This document shows positions 19,744-29,303 of a stretch of DNA of 64,000 bases, piece by piece. Every line of letters begins with the position of its first letter. The first letter of the stretch is position 1. Location: positions 1 to 64,000 of the forward strand of contig CAMVLM010000002.1 of NCBI GenBank assembly GCA_947168335.1, in the 5' to 3' direction. Source of the stretch: an uncultured Butyrivibrio sp. GTDB taxonomy: Bacteria > Bacillota > Clostridia > Lachnospirales > Lachnospiraceae. The position numbers and the translations under genes were made by a program. The notes below the pieces were generated by a model. The model made no database searches. It was not told the DNA's origin and saw only the letters and a program-made list of their open reading frames with translations.

Positions 19744-20490
19744 TTAATAAAGACTAAGTAAGAATGAAATATCGTTCTTTTTATTCATAATATCACGCAT
19801 TCTTTCTGTATGCGCATTTTCAGATAATTTTAATAATATTCTCTCGCATAACTCCAGTTCTCTTTGCAGATATTCTTTAAGTACAACATCTCTTTTCAGA
19901 ATCAGGACCGGACCGAAACGGTGACACATGTTTATCATCCTGTCCGCATCAGTTCCGTTCTTTTCTCCGAACTTTTCACAGACCTGAATGTAAGGATCAT
20001 TATCACAGCTTACCACCACCTTCATAGCTGTATAATACTTACCCTCTTCGAAGATCTCACGCTCATCTGCGATAAAAAATCCCTGTTCTCTCAGATATTT
20101 TCTGAAACTATACAGGTCTGACTGGGGCTGCAAAATCATGGTAGTGATTCCCTTTCTGACAGGCCTTCCTTCGTCAAGAATCCTGAGCATTAAAAGTCCG
20201 CCCATTCCGGCACATACCATGGTGTCCGCTTCATTATCCTTAAGCTCCAAAAGCCCGTCTGAAAGTCTTAGCTCTATATCATTTTCAAAGCCATACTCAC
20301 GGACATGATCGGTTGCTCTCTGGAGAGGGCCTTCATTAACATCCATGGCAATCACATGTGCTGCTTTATGTTTTTCCATAAGATAAATCGGAACGAATCC
20401 ATGATCCGTCCCGACATCCACCACGCGGCTGCCCTGTGGAACCATTTCGCAAGCCGCGCTTAATCTCTTTGATAACTGTATATTAGTCAT
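19744..20490 (-). CDS. trmK: tRNA (adenine(22)-N(1))-methyltransferase TrmK
   Basis: SKRLSAACEMVPQGSRVVDVGTDHGFVPIYL, VCAGMGGLLMLRIL, LQPQSDLYSFRKYLREQGFFI. Confidence 0.88.
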   Translation of the reverse strand: MTNIQLSKRLSAACEMVPQGSRVVDVGTDHGFVPIYLMEKHKAAHVIAMDVNEGPLQRATDHVREYGFENDIELRLSDGLLELKDNEADTMVCAGMGGLLMLRILDEGRPVRKGITTMILQPQSDLYSFRKYLREQGFFIADEREIFEEGKYYTAMKVVVSCDNDPYIQVCEKFGEKNGTDADRMINMCHRFGPVLILKRDVVLKEYLQRELELCERILLKLSENAHTERMRDIMNKKNDISFLLSLY

Positions 20491-22076
20491 TAGTCAAGAT
20501 AATCCTTAAGCTTTCTGCTTCTGCTGGGATGACGAAGCTTTCTCAGAGCCTTGGCCTCAATCTGTCTGATACGCTCACGGGTTACATTGAACTCCTTGCC
20601 TACCTCTTCAAGAGTTCTTGCTCTTCCGTCATCAAGACCGAAACGAAGTCTCAAAACTTTCTGCTCTCTTTCAGTAAGTGTTCCGAGAACCTCAACGAGC
20701 TGCTCCTTAAGGAGTGTGAATGCTGCAGCGTCTGCAGGTACAGGTACGTTATCGTCCTGTATGAAATCACCAAGATGTGAATCTTCCTCCTCACCGATAG
20801 GTGTTTCAAGTGAAACAGGCTCCTGGGAAATCTTGAGAATCTCACGTACTCTCTCTACAGGGATTCCCATCTCCTTTGCAATTTCTTCCGGAGCAGGCTC
20901 TCTTCCAAGTTCCTGAAGAAGCTGTCTGCTGATACGGATGAGCTTATTAATTGTCTCAACCATATGAACAGGAATACGGATTGTTCTTGCCTGGTCTGCA
21001 ATTGCACGGGTTATAGCCTGTCTGATCCACCATGTTGCATAAGTTGAGAACTTGAATCCCTTTCTGAAATCGAATTTCTCAACAGCTTTGATAAGACCGA
21101 GGTTACCTTCCTGAATAAGATCAAGGAAAAGCATTCCACGTCCTACATATCTCTTTGCAATACTTACAACAAGTCTGAGGTTTGCTTCAGCAAGCTTCTT
21201 CTTAGCCTCATTTCCTTCAAGGCTAAGTAACTTAAGAGTCTTCTCATCGACATCCTTAACACGTTCGTAAGCTTCCTCTTCCTCCTCCTTGATTTCAAGG
21301 CCCTCAGAAGTTCCGGCTGCAAGAATACGCTCAGCCATCATACCATCTTCCATCTTGCGGGCAAGTTCGATTTCCTGCTCAGCTGTAAGAAGCGGTACCT
21401 TACCGATTTCCTTAAGGTACATACGTACCGGATCCTCTATACTGATTCCGTCAGGCACTGACAGATCAATATTTTCCATATCAACGTCATCCTCATCTGA
21501 AAGGACAACTTCATCATCATCGGGAATCTCAACATCGGCGTCATCCATTCTGATGACATCGATTCCTGCAACTTCAAGCTGCTCAAGAACCTTATCAAGA
21601 CTGTCCTCATCAAGAGAAAGATCACGGAAGAAATCACTTACTTCATTGTAATCAAGAGTATTCTGTTTCTTCTTACCAAGAGCAAGGATTTCCTTCATTT
21701 TCTGAAGGAACTTTTCCTTTGTCTCATCATCAAGAGTACCATCTCCGGAAGCTGCGGAAGAAGTTGACTCCTTCTCTGCTTTCTTCTTTGTGGTCTTCTT
21801 TGCTGCAGTCTTTGTCTCCTTGGCATCTTCAGACTTAGCCTTTTTGGCAGTTGTCTTTGCAGCCTTTTCCTCAAGGATTTCCTCTGCCTCGGCTGCCTTT
21901 GCCTTTGAAGTCTTAGCTGTTGTCTTCTTTGCCTCTTCTTTCTTAGCCGCAGGCTTCTTTGCAGTAGTCTTCTCTGCTGCCTTGGCGGTCTTCTTGACCG
22001 TCTCCTTATCCTTCTCTGCGGATACCTTTGTCTTAGTTGTTTTTGCTGTTTCTTTTGTTGTCTTCTTCTCTGCCAC
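20490..22076 (-). CDS. rpoD: RNA polymerase sigma factor RpoD (sigma-70) with Lys/Ala/Thr-rich N-terminal extension
   Basis: [94 protein letters not shown] start at 22076 preceded by AGGAAAGG. Confidence 0.96.
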   Translation of the reverse strand: MAEKKTTKETAKTTKTKVSAEKDKETVKKTAKAAEKTTAKKPAAKKEEAKKTTAKTSKAKAAEAEEILEEKAAKTTAKKAKSEDAKETKTAAKKTTKKKAEKESTSSAASGDGTLDDETKEKFLQKMKEILALGKKKQNTLDYNEVSDFFRDLSLDEDSLDKVLEQLEVAGIDVIRMDDADVEIPDDDEVVLSDEDDVDMENIDLSVPDGISIEDPVRMYLKEIGKVPLLTAEQEIELARKMEDGMMAERILAAGTSEGLEIKEEEEEAYERVKDVDEKTLKLLSLEGNEAKKKLAEANLRLVVSIAKRYVGRGMLFLDLIQEGNLGLIKAVEKFDFRKGFKFSTYATWWIRQAITRAIADQARTIRIPVHMVETINKLIRISRQLLQELGREPAPEEIAKEMGIPVERVREILKISQEPVSLETPIGEEEDSHLGDFIQDDNVPVPADAAAFTLLKEQLVEVLGTLTEREQKVLRLRFGLDDGRARTLEEVGKEFNVTRERIRQIEAKALRKLRHPSRSRKLKDYLD

Positions 22077-22099
22077 TTTACTATCCTTTCCTGAGCAGA

Positions 22100-23878
22100 T
22101 CACTTATCCAAAGTGATCTTCGCTTTAAATAATTCCTCTAGTTCACGTTTTCCCTGTAGTGTAAAATTCCATTTATCCGGATCATCAGGGGCCATTGATT
22201 TTAATTTTCTCTCATACCCGGATCTCTTGACCTCGTAAAGTATGTCGTGTATGGCCTTCTCCCTCTCATCCTTGGTATCAACCTGTATCAGGTTGGTATT
22301 AAAAAGTTCAGCCACCTGTCTGTGTTCATCCTCTTCAACAAAATGATCGAGAACACCGGCGGGATCAAAGCTTCCTGTTTCAAGGCTCTTCCACATTTCT
22401 GTGGCTATTCCCCTGTACAGATCATCGGTGAAGTCTTCCGGCTTTATCCACCTTGCTACTTTGCCAAAAATATCCGGTTCATCAGCAAGCCATGTTATCA
22501 GCACTCTCTGAGGCTTCCTTGCAGGATCTTCCTTATTCTCCCGGGAATGCATTCCGCTTTTGGGTCTCTCAGCAGGTTTGACAATTCCTCCACCGGACGC
22601 AATGTTTGCAACCAGTTTATGAAGATCATCCACACCTATGGCATATCTGGCAGCCACAGCTTCAAGATAATTTTCTCTCTCCACCGCCTCTGAAAACTCA
22701 CAAAGCTTTGTTCCGATAAATCTGTGGAACTCGGTTTTAGCAGCGGGATCACTCATATCGAATTCCTTTTCCTTTGTTGATATCTCAAAGAAAAATGGAT
22801 TTTCGGCTTTCTTTATCCGTTCCTCAAAGGCTTCCTTACCTTCATTTTTAATGAATTCATCGGGATCCTTATAGGGCTTCAGATTAAGTACCTTACCCTT
22901 AAGTCCTGCCTCCTTGAGAATCTGTATTCCTCGCAGAGCTGCGCTGGTGCCTGCTCCGTCAGAGTCATAGGACAAAATTACCGTATCGGTATATCTCTTA
23001 AGCAGATGTGCCTGCTGCGGCGTAAATGCCGTCCCCAGAGAAGCCACAGCCATATTGAACCCGGCCTGATGCATGGCTATAACATCCATGTAACCTTCAC
23101 AGATAATGATGTAACCGCATCTGGCATTCCTGGCATAATTAAGTCCAAACAGGTTACGACTCTTATCAAATATCGGTGTCTCCGGAGAGTTCAGATATTT
23201 TGGTTTCCCATCACCCATAACTCGTCCGCCGAATCCAATAACCTTGGAATTGACATCCAATATCGGGAACATAACTCTGTTCCAGAATTTATCATGGGTT
23301 CCGTACTTCTCATCATGGGATGCCAGGCCCGCTTCTATTATCTGAGCATCGCTGTATCCCCTGCCCTTAAGATATTTGACCAGGTCACTGCTTGCACCGT
23401 TTGAATATCCAAGTCCAAAGTGAGCTATTGTCTCATCCGAAAGTGCTCTGTCCTTAAAATAAGAAAGTCCCTTTGCTCCATTCGGACTCTTGAGCTGATA
23501 CACATAATACTTTGCAGCCTCTTTATTTATCTCAAAGAGTGTTGCCTTTTTATCGCGCATCTTTTTGGCCTCGGGAGATTCATCCTGCTCCGGAAGCTTG
23601 ATACCGCTTCTCTCTGCCAGTGCCCTGACCGCCTCCCCAAATGTTAAGTTGTCATATTTCATGAGAAATGAAAAAACATTGCCGCCTACCCTGCATCCAA
23701 AACAGTAAAACATCTGCTTGGAGGGTGAAACACTAAAAGACGGCGATTTTTCATTGTGAAAAGGACAAAGTCCCACATAATTGGCACCGGCACGCTTAAG
23801 GCTTACATACTGCCCTATCACGTCCACAATGTCATTGCGTGACCTGACCTCTTCTATGATCTCGTCAGAATATCGCAT
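22100..23878 (-). CDS. dnaG: DNA primase DnaG
   Basis: [62 protein letters not shown] zinc motif; EGYMD TOPRIM. Confidence 0.97.
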   Translation of the reverse strand: MRYSDEIIEEVRSRNDIVDVIGQYVSLKRAGANYVGLCPFHNEKSPSFSVSPSKQMFYCFGCRVGGNVFSFLMKYDNLTFGEAVRALAERSGIKLPEQDESPEAKKMRDKKATLFEINKEAAKYYVYQLKSPNGAKGLSYFKDRALSDETIAHFGLGYSNGASSDLVKYLKGRGYSDAQIIEAGLASHDEKYGTHDKFWNRVMFPILDVNSKVIGFGGRVMGDGKPKYLNSPETPIFDKSRNLFGLNYARNARCGYIIICEGYMDVIAMHQAGFNMAVASLGTAFTPQQAHLLKRYTDTVILSYDSDGAGTSAALRGIQILKEAGLKGKVLNLKPYKDPDEFIKNEGKEAFEERIKKAENPFFFEISTKEKEFDMSDPAAKTEFHRFIGTKLCEFSEAVERENYLEAVAARYAIGVDDLHKLVANIASGGGIVKPAERPKSGMHSRENKEDPARKPQRVLITWLADEPDIFGKVARWIKPEDFTDDLYRGIATEMWKSLETGSFDPAGVLDHFVEEDEHRQVAELFNTNLIQVDTKDEREKAIHDILYEVKRSGYERKLKSMAPDDPDKWNFTLQGKRELEELFKAKITLDK

Positions 23879-23888
23879 CTTTTTTCCT

Positions 23889-24896
23889 TTACAAAACTTC
23901 CCAGCTCTTGGGAACGAAATAATCATGGAATCTGGCTATGGCGAATCTGTCTGTCATTGAACTTATGCAGTCACAGACTATCTTCTCCCTGGGCTGTCCC
24001 TCCTCAAGAAGGCGCTTTAAATAATCGGGATAAAGTTCATCATGATCCATATAATACTGATAAAGGATCTGTACCAGTTTTTCCGCCTTGCCCTCCTGTC
24101 CTTTTGCAACAGGATTGGTATATACATTCTTAAACATGAATGCCCTGAGTTCAAAGAGTGCTTCCTCGACCTCCCCGGACATCACTATGTCATTTTTCTC
24201 AGCACTGTTTTCAACGATGTCATGAATGAAGGTGTCAAGCCACTCTCCATTGGTATGACCCAAAACATTGCATATACTTTCGGGCACATCTGTTTCTGAC
24301 AGAATTCCGCCTCTAATGGCATCATCCATATCGTGGTGGATATATGCGATCTTATCAGACAGCCTCACCACTCTGCCTTCCAGAGTCACCGGAAGTGTAT
24401 CCAGTTCGTGATTGAGTATTCCATCTCTGACTTCAAAAGTCAGATTGAGTCCCGTTCCGTCCTTCTCCAAAAGTTCCACGGTTCGAAGGCTCTGCTCATT
24501 GTGCTTAAAGCCATAAGGGCATATCTCATTAAGGGCTCTCTCACCGGCATGTCCAAAGGGTGTATGTCCAAGGTCATGTCCAAATGCGATCGCCTCTGCA
24601 AGATCCTCATTTAACCGCAATGCCCTGGCAATTGTCCTGGCATTCTGAGCAACTTCAAGAGTATGCGTCATTCTGGTTCTGTAATGATCTCCGTCGGGAG
24701 TCAGAAAAACCTGAGTTTTATCCTTAAGTCTGCGAAAAGACTTGGAATAAAGAATTCGATCCCTGTCTCTCTGGAAACAGGGTCTGATGTCACATGGTTC
24801 CTCCTCTGTGACTCTCCCCCTGGAATACATACTGAGAGTTGCATACGGACTGTAATTCAATCTCTCTCTGTTTTCTAAATTTTCTCGTATTTTCAC
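23889..24896 (-). CDS. dgt: Deoxyguanosinetriphosphate triphosphohydrolase-like protein (HD domain)
   Basis: DRDRILYSKSFRRLKDKTQVFL, RTRMTHTLEVAQNAR, AIAFGHDLGHTPFGHAGE. Confidence 0.93.
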   Translation of the reverse strand: MKIRENLENRERLNYSPYATLSMYSRGRVTEEEPCDIRPCFQRDRDRILYSKSFRRLKDKTQVFLTPDGDHYRTRMTHTLEVAQNARTIARALRLNEDLAEAIAFGHDLGHTPFGHAGERALNEICPYGFKHNEQSLRTVELLEKDGTGLNLTFEVRDGILNHELDTLPVTLEGRVVRLSDKIAYIHHDMDDAIRGGILSETDVPESICNVLGHTNGEWLDTFIHDIVENSAEKNDIVMSGEVEEALFELRAFMFKNVYTNPVAKGQEGKAEKLVQILYQYYMDHDELYPDYLKRLLEEGQPREKIVCDCISSMTDRFAIARFHDYFVPKSWEVL

Positions 24897-24897
24897 G

Positions 24898-24938
24898 TCA
24901 AAAACTCCTCACAATTATTATATTCTGTGAGGAGTTTC
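24898..24938 (-). terminator. Intrinsic terminator upstream of dgt, ending the 25012-26290 transcription unit
   Basis: Minus strand AAACTCCTCAC...GTGAGGAGTTTTT. Confidence 0.75.
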
Positions 24939-25011
24939 CATTTCCTTTTTTAATTTTCAAAAATTTCAACCATTTTTACATATTTTGAAGAATCATGATC
25001 TGTAAGTTAAA

Positions 25012-25323
25012 TCATTCCTCTCCCCAGTTTCCATTTTCATACTGTTCATTGATCCACCTGATGGCATTATCAAAGCCTTCTTCATCAATTGTGAAAAGCT
25101 CGGATGTCTTCTTATCCTCTTCAGTATCAAAATAGCTGTACGGTTCCGGCCAAACGGTTGCCATCAGTCTGGCATTGGGATCACGGTCCTCAACCGGAAC
25201 AAAGAAAACATGTTCCAATGGTTCTCTGGCAAGTCTGTATCGCATTCCCTTGTAACTTCCAAAGAATGCCTCGCCATATTCATAATGTCTCAGATTAAAA
25301 AATACTTTCTTTTCAATTGCCAT
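25012..25323 (-). CDS. Conserved hypothetical protein
   Basis: ORF of 103 aa, tightly packed with its neighbours; no domain recognised. Confidence 0.6.
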   Translation of the reverse strand: MAIEKKVFFNLRHYEYGEAFFGSYKGMRYRLAREPLEHVFFVPVEDRDPNARLMATVWPEPYSYFDTEEDKKTSELFTIDEEGFDNAIRWINEQYENGNWGEE

Positions 25324-25324
25324 G

Positions 25325-25783
25325 TTAATATGTAAACTTTCCTGTATCCTTGTGATTTACAACATAGTAGGCGGTGTTCTCTTCAGGCTTTAAGTAAATC
25401 TGAAGTTCCCTGATATCGGATGCCTTATGACCTTCTGCCACATATTTCTCACGAATCTTTGCAGCAAAATCTTCAGTTCTGATCTCGTAATCCTGATACT
25501 GGATAAAAAACTCAACCTTCTCATTCTTTCTGGCCTGAGCTTCTGTAAGGTTACTGCCTACAGCCTTGACAGCATCTGCCGCCTTGGCTCCCTGCTCCTT
25601 GACTTTCTTGGTTGCAGGCTCAGTTCTCTTCTTAACTTCAGAAATGACAGGCTCTGCCTTCTCCATAACTTCCTCAATAACCGGGCCGCTTTTTTCTTTG
25701 GCCTTCTCAAGATAAGGCTCTGCTGCTTCTGTCATGCTCTTGGCAATATCAATGATCGTATCGGTTGCTTTCTTTTTAGCCAT
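25325..25783 (-). CDS. DUF6465-like hypothetical protein
   Basis: Amphipathic Lys/Glu-rich N-terminus, then VEFFIQYQDYEIRTEDFAAKIREKYVAEGHKASDIRELQIYLKPEENTAYYVVN. Confidence 0.65.
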   Translation of the reverse strand: MAKKKATDTIIDIAKSMTEAAEPYLEKAKEKSGPVIEEVMEKAEPVISEVKKRTEPATKKVKEQGAKAADAVKAVGSNLTEAQARKNEKVEFFIQYQDYEIRTEDFAAKIREKYVAEGHKASDIRELQIYLKPEENTAYYVVNHKDTGKFTY

Positions 25784-25807
25784 AAACGTACCTCCCTATG
25801 TGAATCC

Positions 25808-26290
25808 TTATTTGAATTTCTTCATGAAGCTTGCAAAAGGTCCTACTGCATCCTGAAGATCCTTTATACCCTGATTTAATCCGTCAAAATCTATCTTTGA
25901 AATCTTATCCATGGCATCAACCAGTGATGTCTCATTATCAACAATGACCTGCTCCATTTTGTTTCCGGCCTTTTCAAGGGACTTTGCCATATCAGAAACA
26001 TCGTTAAGAGTTGTACTGGAATCATCAATCACTGTCTTGGCCTGCTCTGCCACATCATTTATAGTTACAAGTGTTTTAACTGCCTTAGGCACTACTACAA
26101 GAGATGCAATAAGAATTACCGCAAAGATTCCTGCTGTGCAACAGGTTGCAATCCTTTGAAGCTTAAGAGTCTTCTGAGAATTCTCATAAAGCTTTTTTGC
26201 ATAATCAATACCGTCATCCGTTTTTGTTGCAGGCACTTCTGCAGTAGCATTTACTACCTCTGTCCCGTTTTTATTTTCAACTTCACTCAT
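25808..26290 (-). CDS. Single-TM hypothetical protein, helical periplasmic domain
   Basis: TM segment ATCCTAGIFAVILIASLVVVPKAV, then a long predicted helical region. Confidence 0.6.
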   Translation of the reverse strand: MSEVENKNGTEVVNATAEVPATKTDDGIDYAKKLYENSQKTLKLQRIATCCTAGIFAVILIASLVVVPKAVKTLVTINDVAEQAKTVIDDSSTTLNDVSDMAKSLEKAGNKMEQVIVDNETSLVDAMDKISKIDFDGLNQGIKDLQDAVGPFASFMKKFK

Positions 26291-26376
26291 AACAGCCCTC
26301 CCTCAAGTATTTCTATGGTATTAAGTATACAATCTTGAATAATTAATTCAAGATTACCTCAACCACCTTCTTTTTC

Positions 26377-29193
26377 TTACTCGGTTCTGCGCTCTGACAT
26401 CTTTTGGAACATTTCCTCAAGATCCTTTTTGCGGACAAATCTGGCTGCCTTAAATTCCATACCCGCCTGACCGAAGTAAAGCTTGACATAGAAGTTTGTC
26501 ATGAAGGACGGCTCAAGTTCTACCGTGACTTTCTGCCATTCCTTATCCATACCTGTGAGAGTTATTGATTTTAAAAGTCTTGTATCCTGGAAAACAGACA
26601 ACGGAATCTGTGCCATGTCAGGCTGTCCTTTTGTTCTTATTTCCATCTCCAGCGCAAGCTCACATCTTCTGGGGGTGTGCAATGCAAATGCAGTTGTATC
26701 GCCCTTATCAGCCTTGATCTTCTTTACATCAATCTCAGTCTCGTCAGAATCAATTATAAGTTTGATCATATTCTGAAGCTGCGCATCATCTGATGAAATG
26801 GCATTCTTTAATTCCTTATCGAGCTCGGACTCCCCGTTTATCATTCTGTCAAATACAGGAGTCTTCATAAGGAATTCGCAGATATTTGCAGCACATTTTA
26901 CAAGCTCTGCCCGCTCAAGGCGTCCCTCTTTAACCGCTGCATCAAGGTCATCATTGTTACTGTTTTCCTCTGCGTTGGTGTTGACCATATTCAGATCGTT
27001 CTGTGCCCGAACCTGTGCGGAAACATTCTTATAGTTTCCTTTTTCGAAGGCGGAATCGTTACCCATTGCCCACCAGTCAGTCATTACAATTCCGTTAAAG
27101 CCCCACTCTCCTCTGAGAATAGTTGTCAGAAGATCATAGTTACTGGAAGTGTATATTCCGTTTACAGGGCCGTACGTACTCATTACAGCGCGGGCGTCAC
27201 CTTCTCTTACTGCAATCTCGAAGCCCTTAAGATAGATCTCCCTGAGGGCTCTCTCTGATATTATTGAATTTACAAAGTGTCTTCTGAACTCCTGTGTATT
27301 ACCGCAGAAGTGCTTGATAACACCGGTCACTCCATAAGTGTGCATTCCTTTGAGCTGAGAGGAAACCATCTTACCTGTAAGAATGGGATCCTCTGAGAAG
27401 TACTCAAAATTTCTGCCGCCGAGAGGACTTCTGTGAATGTTCATTCCGGGGCCTAAAAGCGCATCTATCTTATTTCTTCTAAGATCAAGTCCCTCCCATT
27501 TAAAGAGTTCCTCATTGATCTCCTGGTTGAAAGTACATGCAAGGCAGGTTCCGTTGGGAAGTGAAAATGCATGGGTTCCACAGTCCATTCTGATACCGCT
27601 GGGGCCATCGGAACAGCCGCCAACAGGAATGCCAAATCCGTCAAGCGCATCTGTCACTCCGCCGTAAGCTCCGGCAATACCGGGAGTTACTTTAGGTGAA
27701 CACATACCCTCGCCTCTCATCATTGCACACAGATCCTTATCTGAAAGCTGTGCAAGGAATGTATCCATATCGACTTTTTTCTCAAATACATCCTTAAGCT
27801 TGTATCCCTTATCACCTGTATACTCAGCGGCCTTGGGAAGATTGTCCAGCCTCTTTTTATTGGGATCGAGTGTTCTTGTGGGAACAGGCTCCATACTCTC
27901 TTTAAAGGTCTTTCCTGATACGATTGGCTTAAGTCTTCTGAACTCTTTAACTGGAGCCATGGCCTCTTCACATCTTGTGACAACCTCAAGCTTATCTATG
28001 GTGAATTTTCCAACAGACTCCGCACTTCTTACATCACATCCGGCAAAAATCTCGTACTCACCTGTCTCGAGAACATAAGCTGACTTGTGATCCGTAACAC
28101 CGCTGTCATCATAGGATGAGAACCAGTACCTGGGTATGCTGAATGTAAGCTCCTGCTTATCACCTGCTCCCAGAAGATCTGTCTTTTCAAATGCGATAAG
28201 AACTCTTGCAGGCTTTCCAAGTCTTCCCTGAGGGGCCTTCACATATACCTGAACAACTTCTTTACCTGAGCACTTACCTGTATTGGTTACAACAGCACTT
28301 AAACTTACGCCCTTTTCACTATCATAGGAAAAGCCTTTGAAATCAACTGCAAAGCTTGTATAGGAAAGTCCGTAACCAAAAGGATATAATACCTTGTCCC
28401 TGGCAAAGGTTTCAAAATAACGATATCCCACATAGATATCCTCAACCTGGAAGTTTTCCTTCTCAGATCCGAAGTTCTCTGTTGAAGGATAATCGGAAAT
28501 ATTCTTTGCGATTGTATCAGCAAGTTTTCCGGAAGGTGTCACATCACCTGACAATACGTCAAGGACTGCATTACCACCTTCCTGACCGCCCTGCCATGCA
28601 TAAAGAACCGCATCCGGGCCTATTTCATCCACCCACTTCATGTCAATGATATTTCCCACATTGAGGACTACCACTGTCTTTTTGAAATATCTGCAAAGCT
28701 TTGAAAGTGCATCTTTTTCAGTCTCTGTAAGAAGGATACTTCCTTCCTCATTCTTGCTGTCCTGGTCCTCACCTGCGGTTCTTCCGATAATAAAAACCGC
28801 AACATCAGACTCAGCAGAAGCCTCCTTTACCATCGCATCTGTAAGAGGCATTTCCTTCTGGAACCATGGTTCTGAAGCCCAGCCTGTTCCCAGATCAAAG
28901 GGATTCTCCTTTACAAACTTCTCATAAGCCTTTCTTACCTTGCTGTTAATTTTGAATTTCTTTGAATTCTTAAGTGCTTCATAGATTCCGACAACATAAT
29001 CTACATTTACCATTCCGCCTGAACCGGTACCGGATTTGTAATAGTTCATCTGGCTTCTTCCGAATACCGCAAGCTTTGAATTTTTTGCAAGAGGAAGTGT
29101 TCCCTCATCATTTTTCAATAAGACAATACCTTCTGCAGCCGCAGCTCTGGCTGTCTTTTTAAATTTCTCAATGTCCCATGTTTTAGTCTTCAT
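26377..29193 (-). CDS. Beta-glucosidase, glycoside hydrolase family 3, permuted domain order
   Basis: GH3 C-terminal domain motifs (IVLLKNDEGTLPL, AGEDQDSKNE) precede Fn3-like and GH3 N-terminal catalytic motifs (DGPSGIR, GPGMNIHRSPLGGRNFEYFSEDP, IKHFCGN, GIVMTDWWA); start MKTKTW at 29193. Confidence 0.93.
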   Translation of the reverse strand: MKTKTWDIEKFKKTARAAAAEGIVLLKNDEGTLPLAKNSKLAVFGRSQMNYYKSGTGSGGMVNVDYVVGIYEALKNSKKFKINSKVRKAYEKFVKENPFDLGTGWASEPWFQKEMPLTDAMVKEASAESDVAVFIIGRTAGEDQDSKNEEGSILLTETEKDALSKLCRYFKKTVVVLNVGNIIDMKWVDEIGPDAVLYAWQGGQEGGNAVLDVLSGDVTPSGKLADTIAKNISDYPSTENFGSEKENFQVEDIYVGYRYFETFARDKVLYPFGYGLSYTSFAVDFKGFSYDSEKGVSLSAVVTNTGKCSGKEVVQVYVKAPQGRLGKPARVLIAFEKTDLLGAGDKQELTFSIPRYWFSSYDDSGVTDHKSAYVLETGEYEIFAGCDVRSAESVGKFTIDKLEVVTRCEEAMAPVKEFRRLKPIVSGKTFKESMEPVPTRTLDPNKKRLDNLPKAAEYTGDKGYKLKDVFEKKVDMDTFLAQLSDKDLCAMMRGEGMCSPKVTPGIAGAYGGVTDALDGFGIPVGGCSDGPSGIRMDCGTHAFSLPNGTCLACTFNQEINEELFKWEGLDLRRNKIDALLGPGMNIHRSPLGGRNFEYFSEDPILTGKMVSSQLKGMHTYGVTGVIKHFCGNTQEFRRHFVNSIISERALREIYLKGFEIAVREGDARAVMSTYGPVNGIYTSSNYDLLTTILRGEWGFNGIVMTDWWAMGNDSAFEKGNYKNVSAQVRAQNDLNMVNTNAEENSNNDDLDAAVKEGRLERAELVKCAANICEFLMKTPVFDRMINGESELDKELKNAISSDDAQLQNMIKLIIDSDETEIDVKKIKADKGDTTAFALHTPRRCELALEMEIRTKGQPDMAQIPLSVFQDTRLLKSITLTGMDKEWQKVTVELEPSFMTNFYVKLYFGQAGMEFKAARFVRKKDLEEMFQKMSERRTE

Positions 29194-29303
29194 AAATAAT
29201 GCTATACTCCTTCCAAAATAAGAAGAGCCAAGGGCATAAAGAAATGCCAAGGCTCCTCGAATTGCTGACATTCAGCACAATTATACATTATCCAAAACCA
29301 TAC

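Noticed and set aside
26377-29193. GH3 permuted order as a new enzyme architecture
   Set aside because: The reversed order is already known in rumen Butyrivibrio/Ruminococcus beta-glucosidases, so kept only as a low-interest note.
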